Below are positions 26,194-35,287 of a DNA stretch of 58,374 nt, one piece after another. Source of the stretch: Terriglobia bacterium (GTDB taxonomy: Bacteria > Acidobacteriota > Terriglobia > Bryobacterales > Bryobacteraceae); assembly GCA_020073445.1 (NCBI GenBank), contig JAIQFE010000037.1, positions 1 to 58,374 on the forward strand, read 5' to 3'. Positions within the stretch are counted from its first letter, which is position 1; every line of letters begins with the position of its first letter. A program made the translations under genes and the position numbers. The notes under the pieces are model-generated. The model made no database searches. It saw nothing but the letters and a program-made list of their open reading frames with translations, and had not been told where the DNA came from.

Positions 26194-28947
26194 ATGTTCA
26201 AAACCTGTGCTCTTCTTTCACTGTGTGCCTGTGTAGGCCTAGCCGCCGATTTCGTTACCGGCCAGGCCGCGCGCCTGGTTATTGGGCAAACCACCTTTAC
26301 GCAGCAACAGCCGGGTACGTCGGATACTCTGTTGGGCGCGGTGGGCGGCATAGCCTACGCGAACGGCGTTTTGTTCGTGGCGGATGCTAACCGGACCGGT
26401 CTTACACCGGTGAACAACCGGGTCCTCGAGTTCCCCACGCAGAGCTTTCCGGGTCCGCTGGATACGATTCGGCCGTTTATCGCGCGCTGCGCGGTGTGCG
26501 TGGGACAAGCCAATGTGGTGCTGGGCCAGCCGGATTTCGTCAGCAACACCTTCCACATCGCGCAGACGGGCTTACGCTTGCCAACGGCCGTCGCTACCGA
26601 CGGATCGATCCTGGCGGTGGCGGATACCGGCAACAATCGCATCATGATCTGGAAGTCGATTCCCACTACGGTCAACCAGCCCGCAGACATCGAACTCGGC
26701 CAGCCCGATTTCAAAACGATTCTGACGGGCTCGCAACAGGTGGTGGACAACCGGAGCCTGCGCAGCCCGCAGGGCGTGTGGATTCAGAACGGCAAGCTGT
26801 TCGTGGCCGACACGCAGAATCACCGGGTCTTGATCTGGAATTCGATTCCCACCCAAAACCGCCAGCCCGCCGATGTAGTGCTCGGGCAGCCGAATTTCAA
26901 CGTCGCGAACCAGCCGGATCTGACCAAAGCGACCACCGACGCTCACGCCAACACGCTTCTTAATCCGGTGTCGGTTTCGAGCGACGGCGTCCGGCTCTAC
27001 GTGGCTGACTTGGGCAACAACCGTGTTTTGATCTGGAATTCGATTCCGACGACCAATCAGGCGCCGGCCGATGTCGTGGTCGGGCAGAAGGATATGGACA
27101 CAGGCATCTCGAACGATGCCCCGGATCTGTGCCCTTCGAATGGTAAGGATTCCACCGGCGCGGACACTTTCCCGGCCCGCTGCGGCAAGACCATGGATTT
27201 TCCGCGTTTCGCGCTGTCTGACGGCACGCGCCTGTTCATCGCCGACGGCGGTAACGACCGCATCCTGATCTACAACACGATTCCCACGCAGAATGGCGCC
27301 GCCGCGGACGTGATTCTGGGGCAGCCGGACGAAAACGCCAGCGTGGTGTCCAGCTTCACCGACCTGTTCCATCCGCTGCTGCGGCAATCGGCGGCCGACA
27401 TCACGCCGACGCCGACGGGCTTGGCCTTCGATGGGACCAATCTATACGTTACCGATGGCTCGAACCGCCGGGTTCTGGTGTTCACTCCGGCGACGCCCCT
27501 GGTTCCCATCAACGGCGTCCGCAATGCCGCCAGCCTGCAGATTTTCGCGCTTGGTTCGTTTACGATCGGCGGCACCGTCACGGCCGGAGATATCGTTAAG
27601 GTGACCATCACCGACACTGCGGGCACCGCCCGCGAATACGACTACACCATGGTCAAGGACGACACGCTGGACACGGCCATGAAAGGCCTGGCTGCCGTCA
27701 TTAACGCCGGGAATGGAGATCCAGCGGTGTTCGCCGAATTCGAGCCCCGTTTGGAAACCATCAAACTGGTGGCGCGCAAGCCCGGGACCGATGGCAACAA
27801 TATCGGGCTGGGAGTCAGCGGATCGAACAATGCCACCTTCAGCGTCAGCGCGAGCGGATCTACCATGCAGGGCGGCCAGGACGCTACCATCCTCGCGCCG
27901 GGAACCCTGGTGACCCTGCTGGGGCAGAATTTAGCCGATGCCGCTGCTTCCGCGGATCTGAGCCAGGATCGCTTGCCGCTCACGTTGGGCGGAGTGCAAC
28001 TCTACTGCGACGGCAACCCGTCTCCCTTGCTCTTCGTGTCGTCCACCCAGGTCAACGGGCAGATTCCCTTCGAGTTTCTGGACGCCAACAGCATCAGTTG
28101 CTACCTGCGTATCCAGCATGCAGACGGCAGCGTGGTGGCCACCACTGCCATCGCAGTCCCCCTCGATCAGCAGAATCCGGGAATCTTTGCGAACGATGGC
28201 GAAGAGCCGCGCGCGGCGATCGCGTATCACACGTCCAGTTTCGCCACCGGCACGATCACCGTGGACGGCAGCGTCGAGGCGGGAGACACCGGCACCATCA
28301 CCATCGGCGACCGGTCCTACACCTACACGGTGCAGGCCGGCGACACGCTGACATCGGTGCGGGATGCCTTGGTGGCGCTGATTAACGCGAATCCCGAGGA
28401 AGAAGTCGTAGCAGTGCCGGAGCCGGCGTTCCACCGGATTCAACTGCGCGCCAAGGTTCCGGGACCGGAAGGCAACGGAATCACTTTCGGGGCGACCACG
28501 GACATGGGCGACAACGCCAACCTGCTCCTGATCCTGACCAACCTGAGCAATACGTTATGCTGCGCCAACCGGGCCGGCGCTCCGGTGACGCAGGCCAATC
28601 CGGCCGTGCCCGGCGAAACGATCCTGGTCTATGCAACCGGGTTGGGGACGATTGAACCGGCCGAGGCAACCGCAGCCGAGAACACCGGCGTCAAGTATGC
28701 GGGTCCGGCGCTGAACGATCCGCGAGCGTTCGTTTCATCACTGGCCGGCGGATCGACGGCCAACGTCATCTCGGCGAACCTGGCTCCGGGGATGGTGGGA
28801 GTCTACGAAGTGCGCCTGGAACTAGGATTGGGAACTCCTCCCAGCCCGTTGACGCAGCTCACGATCTCGCAGGACATCTACACCAGTAATATCGTGACCA
28901 TCCCGGTGGTCGATCCCAACGTGCAGACCCCGCTGCCGCCGCAGTAG
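26194..28947 (+). CDS. Secreted NHL-repeat protein with TIGR03437 C-terminal domain
   Basis: A 917-residue protein with a signal peptide (MFKTCALLSLCACVGLA). Residues about 20-430 form an NHL-type propeller: repeats such as LFVADTQNHRVLIWNSIPT followed by PADVVLGQPNF recur about five times. From about 435 comes the Solibacter-type C-terminal domain (TIGR03437: NGVRNAASLQ, APGTLVTLLGQNLADAA, PLLFVSSTQVNGQIPFEF, GETILVYATGLG). Two related modules of about 100 residues are inserted in it (about 454-555 and 686-781). The role is unknown; such proteins are probably surface or periplasmic binding proteins. Confidence 0.88.
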   Translation: MFKTCALLSLCACVGLAADFVTGQAARLVIGQTTFTQQQPGTSDTLLGAVGGIAYANGVLFVADANRTGLTPVNNRVLEFPTQSFPGPLDTIRPFIARCAVCVGQANVVLGQPDFVSNTFHIAQTGLRLPTAVATDGSILAVADTGNNRIMIWKSIPTTVNQPADIELGQPDFKTILTGSQQVVDNRSLRSPQGVWIQNGKLFVADTQNHRVLIWNSIPTQNRQPADVVLGQPNFNVANQPDLTKATTDAHANTLLNPVSVSSDGVRLYVADLGNNRVLIWNSIPTTNQAPADVVVGQKDMDTGISNDAPDLCPSNGKDSTGADTFPARCGKTMDFPRFALSDGTRLFIADGGNDRILIYNTIPTQNGAAADVILGQPDENASVVSSFTDLFHPLLRQSAADITPTPTGLAFDGTNLYVTDGSNRRVLVFTPATPLVPINGVRNAASLQIFALGSFTIGGTVTAGDIVKVTITDTAGTAREYDYTMVKDDTLDTAMKGLAAVINAGNGDPAVFAEFEPRLETIKLVARKPGTDGNNIGLGVSGSNNATFSVSASGSTMQGGQDATILAPGTLVTLLGQNLADAAASADLSQDRLPLTLGGVQLYCDGNPSPLLFVSSTQVNGQIPFEFLDANSISCYLRIQHADGSVVATTAIAVPLDQQNPGIFANDGEEPRAAIAYHTSSFATGTITVDGSVEAGDTGTITIGDRSYTYTVQAGDTLTSVRDALVALINANPEEEVVAVPEPAFHRIQLRAKVPGPEGNGITFGATTDMGDNANLLLILTNLSNTLCCANRAGAPVTQANPAVPGETILVYATGLGTIEPAEATAAENTGVKYAGPALNDPRAFVSSLAGGSTANVISANLAPGMVGVYEVRLELGLGTPPSPLTQLTISQDIYTSNIVTIPVVDPNVQTPLPPQ

Positions 28948-28959
28948 CGGCCCGGGCGC

Positions 28960-29220
28960 TTACTCCGTCTTGTACGGCTGGAACCCGTGCCGGCTGAGCG
29001 TGTCCTTGGCCGCGTCTTCATCACCCGGCGCGACGTAGAAAAAAGCTCCCACCCGTTCCGATTGAAAAATAATTCCGCCCGAATACTTGTCGGGCTCGAC
29101 CAGATAGTCGAGCCCGGACTCGGTCAGCAGATTTTCCAGACGCAAGGCTTCGGTGAGGCGTTTGGCGATGTAGATGAGCGTCAGCTCCTGATCGCCGAAG
29201 TGCTCCGGAGCACGCTGCAT
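28960..29220 (-). CDS. Small DUF2007-like protein
   Basis: An 86-residue cytoplasmic protein (ELTLIYIAKRLTEALRLENLLTESGLDYLVEP...VGAFFYVAPGDEDAAKDTLSRHGFQP). The alpha/beta pattern resembles DUF2007 putative signal-transducing proteins, an inference from the pattern only. It lies nine bases after the stop of the next upstream minus-strand gene, so they form a two-gene operon; it converges with the NHL gene. Confidence 0.7.
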   Translation of the reverse strand: MQRAPEHFGDQELTLIYIAKRLTEALRLENLLTESGLDYLVEPDKYSGGIIFQSERVGAFFYVAPGDEDAAKDTLSRHGFQPYKTE

Positions 29221-29229
29221 GTGGCCGTT

Positions 29230-29661
29230 TCAGCCTACGCGTGCGGTGAAAGCTTTATACGCTTCCTCGCCGCTGGTCTTGGAAACCCATTCGGCACAAG
29301 CTTTCCCGGCTTTTTCCAGATTTCCGAGATAATGGGGGTCTTTATATGCCGCGCGTACCTCGGCGAGGATCGGCTTCACCCGTTCCCACACGAAAAGAAT
29401 CTCGCGGGTGTTGGCGAAGAACAGATCGTGGTTCAGCACCCCCGAATTGACGAACGACCCGGCCATGTCCCAATAGCTGGCGACCTGGCGGAAGTACGCA
29501 TTGGGTTCGGATCCGGGAGGGCAGAGCTGACCGAACTCCGCCATGGTCTTGCATTTGAAGTTGCCGAAGAACCAGTTGCGCGCTTCACGCATCTTGGGTT
29601 CCCTGCGCAGTTCGTAAAGTTTCAGGAGCAGGTTCGCATCATCGTAGGTTGGCTGTGACAT
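29230..29661 (-). CDS. Hypothetical helical protein
   Basis: A 143-residue soluble, mainly helical protein (DDANLLLKLYELRREPKMREARNWFFGNFKCKTMAEFGQL...ILFVWERVKPILAEVRAAY). The start is ATG at 29661, giving MSQPTYDD; the frame is open to 29718. I recall similar sequences in Acidobacteria next to DUF2007-like genes, but no function. It is the first gene of the two-gene minus operon and divergent from dprA. Confidence 0.7.
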   Translation of the reverse strand: MSQPTYDDANLLLKLYELRREPKMREARNWFFGNFKCKTMAEFGQLCPPGSEPNAYFRQVASYWDMAGSFVNSGVLNHDLFFANTREILFVWERVKPILAEVRAAYKDPHYLGNLEKAGKACAEWVSKTSGEEAYKAFTARVG

Positions 29662-29726
29662 AACCTTCAGCGTACCCGATCCGCGGGAGAGGTGAGAATT
29701 CGCGGGCAGCTGGGCCACAAATCTAA

Positions 29727-30916
29727 GTGACTGCTTCCGCGCCCGTTTCCCTCACTCGCGAGTCCGAACTTCACTGGCTGGCTCTGCGCATGACCCCGGG
29801 ACTCGGAACGCGCACGGCGGTCCAGTTGATCGAGACGTTCAAGACCCGGAGGCCGTATTTCGTGCCTCCCGTTCGGAGCTGGAAGCGGCGGGCACGTCGT
29901 CCGGCTTGGCGCAAAGCGTTGCCAGTGGCTGCGCCTTCGACGATGCCGTCACGCAGCAGCAGAAGCTGGCCGAGGCCGGCGCTGTAGTGATCCCTCTGAC
30001 CGATCCACGCTATCCCGCCCGGCTCAAGGAGATTTTCGACCCGCCGCCGTTGCTGTTCGCGCGCGGCCGCGTGGAATTGATGGGAGAGCTGACCCTGGGG
30101 ATTGTAGGAACCCGGCGGCCCACAGCCTACGGGATCGCCGCTGCGGCCCGCCTGGCCAAGGATCTGGCGGGTGCGGGCCTGGCAATCGCCAGCGGCATGG
30201 CGCGCGGTATCGATACGGCGGCTCATCGGGCGGTGCTTGAAGTTGGGTTGGAGGCCGGAGGCAACACCATTGCCGTGTTCGGCTGTGGCGTCGACGAGGT
30301 CTATCCGGCCGAAAACCGCAAGCTGGCCGAGACGATCGCCCGCGACGGCTTGATCGTATCCGAGTTTCCCATGGCCACGCCGCCCTATCCCCAGAACTTC
30401 CCCATCCGCAACCGGATCATTGCCGGGATGAGCGTGGGAGTTCTAGTGATAGAAGGCGGCGAATACTCGGGATCGGCCATTACCGCCAAGCTTGCTGCCG
30501 AGCAGAATCGCGAGGTCTTCGCCGTGCCCGGCAACATCACGTCGAAGATGAGCTGGGGACCGAACCTGCTCATAAAACAAGGCGCCAAACTCGTACAGGA
30601 ATGGAATGACGTGGTTGTGGAGCTCAAGGCCGAAGACCGGCGCAGGCTGGCGGATAGGTGCCGTAACCGATTGAATCTAAATGGCAATGAATCGAAGGAT
30701 GCGGGCCAATCATCTCTAGCGTTCGGAGTCGATGGAACTGGCCGGGCCATTCTCAATTACCTGAGATCGGACGCTCCAATCGCCCTGGACTACCTCGTGG
30801 AAAACCTGGCGGGCACTTCCCCTTCGGAGATCATAGCCGCCCTTTTTGAGCTGGAGTTGGCCGGCCTGGTCCGGCAGCTTCCTGGGAAAAGCTTCATAAA
30901 GGTCTGGCTGGATTGA
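29727..30916 (+). pseudogene. dprA: DNA-processing protein DprA, frameshifted
   Basis: DprA loads RecA on incoming single-stranded DNA in transformation. The frame from the GTG at 29727 gives the N-terminus (HWLALRMTPGLGTRTAVQLIETFK). The protein then continues in the next frame (EAVFRASRSELEAAGTSSGLAQSVASGC...) to 30916. One missing C in the CCC run at 29845-29847 explains the break. The rest is complete: Rossmann GIVGTRRPTAYG, ASGMARGIDTAAH, SEFPMATPPYPQNFPIRNRIIAG, and a C-terminal winged helix (LNYLRSDAPIALDYLVENLAGTSPSEI). An internal start at 29906 could yield a shorter product. It precedes topA, a common order. Confidence 0.85.
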
Positions 30917-30973
30917 ACTTACGCCTAAGGGCCCGGGCCGTCGCCGTCATCTCCGGCCGCGTCATGGTAAGAT

Positions 30974-31002
30974 TTCGGTTGTTTGCGTCCGACTTGTAAT
31001 AT
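30974..31002 (+). promoter_or_regulatory. Possible promoter before topA
   Basis: TTCGGT (30974-30979), 17-base spacer, TAATAT (30997-31002), in the 137-base gap before topA. The -10 is good and the -35 moderate. No other structure is visible in this gap. Confidence 0.35.
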
Positions 31003-31053
31003 AAGGACCCGCAGGGGCAGTTCGTCCTAAAAGAAAGAAAGCTGACGTCATCT

Positions 31054-33492
31054 ATGGCAAAGAACCTCGTCATCGTCGAATCACCGGCGAAGGCGAAAAC
31101 CATCGGCAAGTATCTAGGCAAGGATTTTACGGTCAAGGCCTCCCTGGGCCACGTCAAGGATCTGCCCAAGAAGAACCTGTCGGTGGATGTGGACAACGAC
31201 TTCACCCCCGTCTATGAAGTTATTGAAGGCAAGAAGAAGCTGATCGCCGAGTTGAAGGCCGCCGCCAAGGGCACCGACAACATCTATCTCGCAGCTGACC
31301 CTGACCGTGAAGGGGAGGCGATCTGCTACCACCTCCAGGAAGAGCTGAAAGACAGCAAGCCCACCAAGAACAGCCCCAAGATCTTCCGGGTGATGTTCAA
31401 CGAAATCACCAAGAACGCGATTCAGAAGGCGTTCGAGAAGCCCACGGCTGTGAACCTCCACTTAGTGGATGCGCAGCAGGCTCGGCGCGTGCTCGACCGC
31501 ATCGTCGGCTACAAGATTTCTCCGCTGCTGTGGGATAAAGTCCGCCGTGGGCTCTCCGCGGGCCGCGTCCAGACCGTGGCTCTGCGACTGATTGTCGACC
31601 GCGAACGCGAGATCAAGGCGTTTCAGACTCGCGAATACTGGAGCATCGACGTCAACCTCGCAGCCAAGAAGCCTCCGCAGCTCACGGCGCACTTGGCGAA
31701 GAAGAACGACGAGAACGTCGAGATCCCGAATGAAGCCACGGCACAGGCCATCGTTGCGGCCGTGGAAGGCGTCGACTACGTCGTTCGCTCCGTCACCAAC
31801 AAGGAAAAGCGCCGGAATCCGGTGCCGCCATTTATCACGTCCACTTTGCAGCAGGAAGCCGCGAGGAAACTTCGCTTCAGCGTGAAGCGCACCATGATGC
31901 TCGCGCAGAAGCTGTACGAAGGCGTCGAACTCAGTAAAGAGGAAGGTGCGACGGGTCTGATCACCTACATGCGTACCGACTCTGTCCGGGTATCGAACGA
32001 TGCTCTGGACGAAGTCCGCGCCATGATTACCGATCGCTGGGGAGCCGAGTATCGTCCCGCGCAGCCCAATATTTATAAGGGCAAGAAGGATGCTCAGGAT
32101 GCGCACGAAGCGGTACGTCCGACTTCGGCCATGCGCACGCCCGAGAGCGTCGAGAAGTTTCTGGCCGAAGACGAGATGAAGCTGTACCGGCTGATCTGGA
32201 TGCGCTTCGTCGCGTCGCAGATGACGCCCGCGGTGTTCGACCAGACGACTATCGACGTCGACGCCAAGGGCAAGGATGGCGCCGCGTATCTGTTCCGCGC
32301 GACCGGCAGCGTTCCCAAGTTCGACGGCTTCCTCAAGGTTTATCAGGAAGGCAAGGACGAAAAAGACGAGGAAGATGAGGAACTGAAGAACAAGCTCCCG
32401 GCCGTGGTCGCGGGCGAGATCCTGAAGTTCCGCGCAATCCTGCCCGAGCAGCATTTCACCGAGCCGCCTCCGCGTTTCACGGAAGCGACGCTGGTGAAAG
32501 AGCTGGAAGCCAAAGGCGTGGGCCGCCCGTCCACGTACGCATCGATCTTATCCACCATCCAGGAGCGCGAATACGTCCGCAAGGACGGCGGCAAGTTCAC
32601 GCCCACCGAGCTCGGAATGGTGGTGACCGATCTGCTGCTCGAAAGTTTCGACGACCTGTTCGACGTCACCTACACGGCTCGCATGGAAGGCGAGCTGGAC
32701 GATATCGAAGAAGGCAAGCTGGACTGGCGCGTGGCCATGAGCGAGTTCTACGAGCGGTTTCAGAAAGACCTGAAACACGCCGAGCGCCACATGACCGACA
32801 TCAAGCGCATGGAGGAGCCCACCGACCAGATTTGCGAGAAGTGTGGCAAACCCATGGTCATCAAGTGGGGCCGCCACGGCAAGTTCATCGCCTGCACCGG
32901 GTATCCGGAGTGCACCAATACCCGTGAGCTTCCGCAGGAGGGCGTCACTGAGCAGGATGAGGCGGAATACTGCGACAACTGCGGCCGTCCCCTGGTTCTC
33001 AAGAAGGGACGCTTCGGGCAGTTCCTGGCGTGCTCGGGCTATCCCGATTGCAAGACCACCAAGCAACTCGGCGCGGGGCAGAAACCGCAGGATGTGCCCC
33101 TTGACGAATCATGCCCGCAATGTAGCAACAAGCTGGTCAAGAAATTCGGACGCTTCGGCGAGTTCATCGCGTGCAGCAATTACCCGACCTGCAAATACGT
33201 CAAGCAGAAGACCATCGGAGTGAAGTGTCCCAATTGCTCGGAGGGCGAAATCATCGAGCGGCGCTCCAAACGCGGCAAGACTTTCTACGGCTGCAACCGC
33301 TACCCTGAGTGCGATTTCGTCGCCTGGGGTAAGCCGCTTCCGGAAAAATGTCCGGAGTGCGGCGGCAGCTATCTCATCGAGAAGTTCCTGAAGGCCGGCG
33401 CTTTCGCGCAGTGCCCCAACGCGGAATGCAAGTTCAAGAAACCCCTACCTCCGCCAGCTCCTACTGAGGTTCCCGTAGAGGTCCAGGCGTGA
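31054..33492 (+). CDS. topA: DNA topoisomerase I
   Basis: An 812-residue type IA topoisomerase that relaxes negative supercoils. The TOPRIM domain is at the N-terminus (VIVESPAKAKTIGKYLG, AADPDREGEAICYHL), and the active-site tyrosine is in LITYMRTDSVRV (about residue 308). The C-terminus has five Cys-rich zinc-ribbon modules, each starting CxxC: CEKCGK, CDNCGR, CPQCSN, CPNCSE and CPECGG (from about residue 590). The last has a variant second pair (CPNAEC). The start ATG at 31054 is preceded by GAAAGAAAG. Confidence 0.97.
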   Translation: MAKNLVIVESPAKAKTIGKYLGKDFTVKASLGHVKDLPKKNLSVDVDNDFTPVYEVIEGKKKLIAELKAAAKGTDNIYLAADPDREGEAICYHLQEELKDSKPTKNSPKIFRVMFNEITKNAIQKAFEKPTAVNLHLVDAQQARRVLDRIVGYKISPLLWDKVRRGLSAGRVQTVALRLIVDREREIKAFQTREYWSIDVNLAAKKPPQLTAHLAKKNDENVEIPNEATAQAIVAAVEGVDYVVRSVTNKEKRRNPVPPFITSTLQQEAARKLRFSVKRTMMLAQKLYEGVELSKEEGATGLITYMRTDSVRVSNDALDEVRAMITDRWGAEYRPAQPNIYKGKKDAQDAHEAVRPTSAMRTPESVEKFLAEDEMKLYRLIWMRFVASQMTPAVFDQTTIDVDAKGKDGAAYLFRATGSVPKFDGFLKVYQEGKDEKDEEDEELKNKLPAVVAGEILKFRAILPEQHFTEPPPRFTEATLVKELEAKGVGRPSTYASILSTIQEREYVRKDGGKFTPTELGMVVTDLLLESFDDLFDVTYTARMEGELDDIEEGKLDWRVAMSEFYERFQKDLKHAERHMTDIKRMEEPTDQICEKCGKPMVIKWGRHGKFIACTGYPECTNTRELPQEGVTEQDEAEYCDNCGRPLVLKKGRFGQFLACSGYPDCKTTKQLGAGQKPQDVPLDESCPQCSNKLVKKFGRFGEFIACSNYPTCKYVKQKTIGVKCPNCSEGEIIERRSKRGKTFYGCNRYPECDFVAWGKPLPEKCPECGGSYLIEKFLKAGAFAQCPNAECKFKKPLPPPAPTEVPVEVQA

Positions 33493-33508
33493 CGGATAAG
33501 AGCCTCTG

Positions 33509-34258
33509 ATGGCGGCAGTTGCGGCAACGGCGAGCGGATCTCCGGATTACGGCTTAGACGCTCCGCGCATCGTTCACAGCATGTTCAGCCGGGCCGCGTG
33601 GATCATCGCGATCGCCCTGGTGCTTTACTTCGTCAATCGTTCTGAGTATCCGGGACCAGCCGCGCGGATGTGCGGTGTTCTGGCGCTGATCGGCCTGTTT
33701 TTCCTGGCCATCGGAGTCGACATGGTCTGGTCGAGCCGCGTCGCGAAACTGCGCCTGCGCGATCAGCTGCTCGATTCGCTGGCGCTGCGCGGCGATGAGC
33801 GCATATTGGATGTCGGCTGCGGGCGCGGATTGCTCGCGATCGGCGCCGCCAAGCGCCTGAAGAACGGGAAAGTCATCGGCATCGACGTGTGGAACCCGTT
33901 GGATCTTTCCGGAAACACGCCGGACGCGGCTAAGGCCAACGTCAAGATGGAAGGCGTCGCCGACAAGGTCCGCATCGAGAACGGCGACGCGCAGAAGCTG
34001 GTCTATCCCGATAACCACTACGACGTCGTTGTTTCCAGCTTAGTCCTGCACAATATCCCGGAACAGGACGCGCGAGCCCAGGCCGTTCGCGAAATGGTTC
34101 GCGTGCTGAAGCCCGGCGGGAAGCTCGCGATCTTCGATCTGTTCCGCACCGGCGAGTACGCGGAAGTGCTGCGAGCCTCAGGCGCGAAAGATGTCGAGCT
34201 CTCGAAGACCAGCTTTTTCTGGTGCGTGCCGGGGCGAAGCCTCACCGCGCGGAAGTAG
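33509..34258 (+). CDS. Membrane-anchored class I SAM methyltransferase
   Basis: A 249-residue protein. Two hydrophobic helices (about 29-44, AAWIIAIALVLYFVN; about 54-72, CGVLALIGLFFLAIGVDMV) precede a class I methyltransferase domain with motif I ILDVGCGRGLLAIGAA, an acidic motif VIGIDVW, and post-motifs YDVVVSSLVLHNI and MVRVLKPGGKLAIFDLF. The substrate is unknown; the UbiE/Methyltransf_11 flavour allows a lipid or quinone, or a small molecule. It follows topA by 16 bases and precedes aat directly, probably co-transcribed. Confidence 0.88.
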   Translation: MAAVAATASGSPDYGLDAPRIVHSMFSRAAWIIAIALVLYFVNRSEYPGPAARMCGVLALIGLFFLAIGVDMVWSSRVAKLRLRDQLLDSLALRGDERILDVGCGRGLLAIGAAKRLKNGKVIGIDVWNPLDLSGNTPDAAKANVKMEGVADKVRIENGDAQKLVYPDNHYDVVVSSLVLHNIPEQDARAQAVREMVRVLKPGGKLAIFDLFRTGEYAEVLRASGAKDVELSKTSFFWCVPGRSLTARK

Positions 34259-34259
34259 C

Positions 34260-34856
34260 TTGGACGTCGTCCGCATTACTAAGATCCTGACGGCTGCCGA
34301 CGTCGAATCGGCCTATGGCGCCGGGATCTTCCCCATGGCAGATTCCGACCGCGGAATCATCACCTGGCACCGGCCCAAGCGCCGGGCGATTCTCCCTCTG
34401 GAGACATTTCATGCCTCGCGTTCCCTACGCGCTTTGCTAAGACGACGCCCGTTCGAGGTCACGATTGACCGCGCCTTCGCCGATGTCGTGAATGCGTGCG
34501 CCGATCGTCCAAGCACGTGGATCAGCGGCGATATCAAGACCGTCTACGGCGAGCTCCATACGCAAGGCAAAGCGCATTCGGTGGAAGTCTGGGTGGACGG
34601 CGAACTGGCCGGCGGACTCTACGGCGTCCATATTGGCGGCGCGTTCTTCGCCGAATCGATGTTTCATCGGCGCACCAACATGTCCAAGGTTGCGCTGGCG
34701 GAACTCGTTTCCCGGCTTCGCGCGCAGGGGTTCGCACTCCTCGAAGTCCAGTATTTGACGGAGCATCTGGGGCAGTTTGGCGTGATCGAGATTCCGGACC
34801 AGAAGTATCAGGCTCGCCTGAAAGAAGCGCTAGAGCGCTCGTGCAGTTTTGGGTAA
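34260..34856 (+). CDS. aat: Leucyl/phenylalanyl-tRNA-protein transferase
   Basis: About 198 residues. Aat adds Leu or Phe from tRNA to proteins with N-terminal Arg/Lys, marking them for ClpAP (N-degron pathway). The family motifs are YGAGIFPMADSDRGIITWHRPKRRAILPL, WISGDIKTVYGELHTQGKAHSVEVW, LAGGLYGVHIGGAFFAESMFHR and LLEVQYLTEHLGQFGVIEIP. The TTG at 34260, with GGAAG upstream, is preferred because the frame upstream lies inside the methyltransferase gene; the N-terminus is short compared with E. coli Aat. Confidence 0.92.
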   Translation: MDVVRITKILTAADVESAYGAGIFPMADSDRGIITWHRPKRRAILPLETFHASRSLRALLRRRPFEVTIDRAFADVVNACADRPSTWISGDIKTVYGELHTQGKAHSVEVWVDGELAGGLYGVHIGGAFFAESMFHRRTNMSKVALAELVSRLRAQGFALLEVQYLTEHLGQFGVIEIPDQKYQARLKEALERSCSFG

Positions 34857-34863
34857 TCGTTCC

Positions 34864-34924
34864 GGGCGAGGCGTGCCTCGCCCCTACGATGCCAACAGGT
34901 TTTGTAGGGGTCGGGCATGCCCGA
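34864..34924. repeat. Two palindromic intergenic repeats
   Basis: GGGCGAGGC (34864-34872) pairs with GCCTCGCCC (34875-34883) across a 2-base loop. TCGGGCATGCCCGA (34911-34924) is a perfect palindrome. CCCTAC and GTAGGGG lie between them in inverted orientation. The pair sits between convergent genes and resembles dispersed REP-type elements; it may also end transcription. It overlaps the 3' end of the minus gene at 34884-35219. Confidence 0.7.
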
Positions 34925-35219
34925 CCCGCCAACGACTAGCCGTGCTGCCTTCCAGCACGCAGCGCCGCATCCCCTCCCGACCCTCTACCCGCACCGATCC
35001 TCTGCGTGGCGACACGCGGTAGCCCGTCCGGGCCCCGCGGTCGAGCATCAGGGAATCGAGCGGCCAGTCCGAATCGGCGCACATCTGAATTCCGCCATCC
35101 CGGCTGATCAGGACCGTCATGACCTTCATTTCCGCGCAGCTCTCCCCGCGATTGAGTGCCTCCAGGGCGGCATCCATCAGACTCTGGGCTTGTTCGGCGA
35201 ACCCGTGCACGAATTCCAT
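34884..35219 (-). CDS. Hypothetical protein running into a repeat
   Basis: A 111-residue protein (MEFVHGFAEQAQSLMDAALEALNRGESCAEMKVMTVLISRDGGIQMCADSDWPLDSLMLDRGARTGYRV...). The first 95 residues look coding and soluble; the segment GGIQMCADSDWPLDSL resembles small conserved acidobacterial proteins of unknown role. The last 15 residues are read from the palindromic repeat at 34911-34924, so the natural C-terminus may have been replaced by repeat insertion. Confidence 0.55.
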   Translation of the reverse strand: MEFVHGFAEQAQSLMDAALEALNRGESCAEMKVMTVLISRDGGIQMCADSDWPLDSLMLDRGARTGYRVSPRRGSVRVEGREGMRRCVLEGSTASRWRVGHARPLQNLLAS

Positions 35220-35287
35220 ATCGCAACGCGGAATGGAAGTTTCAGTCGGACTTTATGTTATCCTGAGACTTCCCGATAGTATAGAAC

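Noticed and set aside
31462-32454. 330-residue minus-strand frame
   Set aside because: Antisense to the topA catalytic region.
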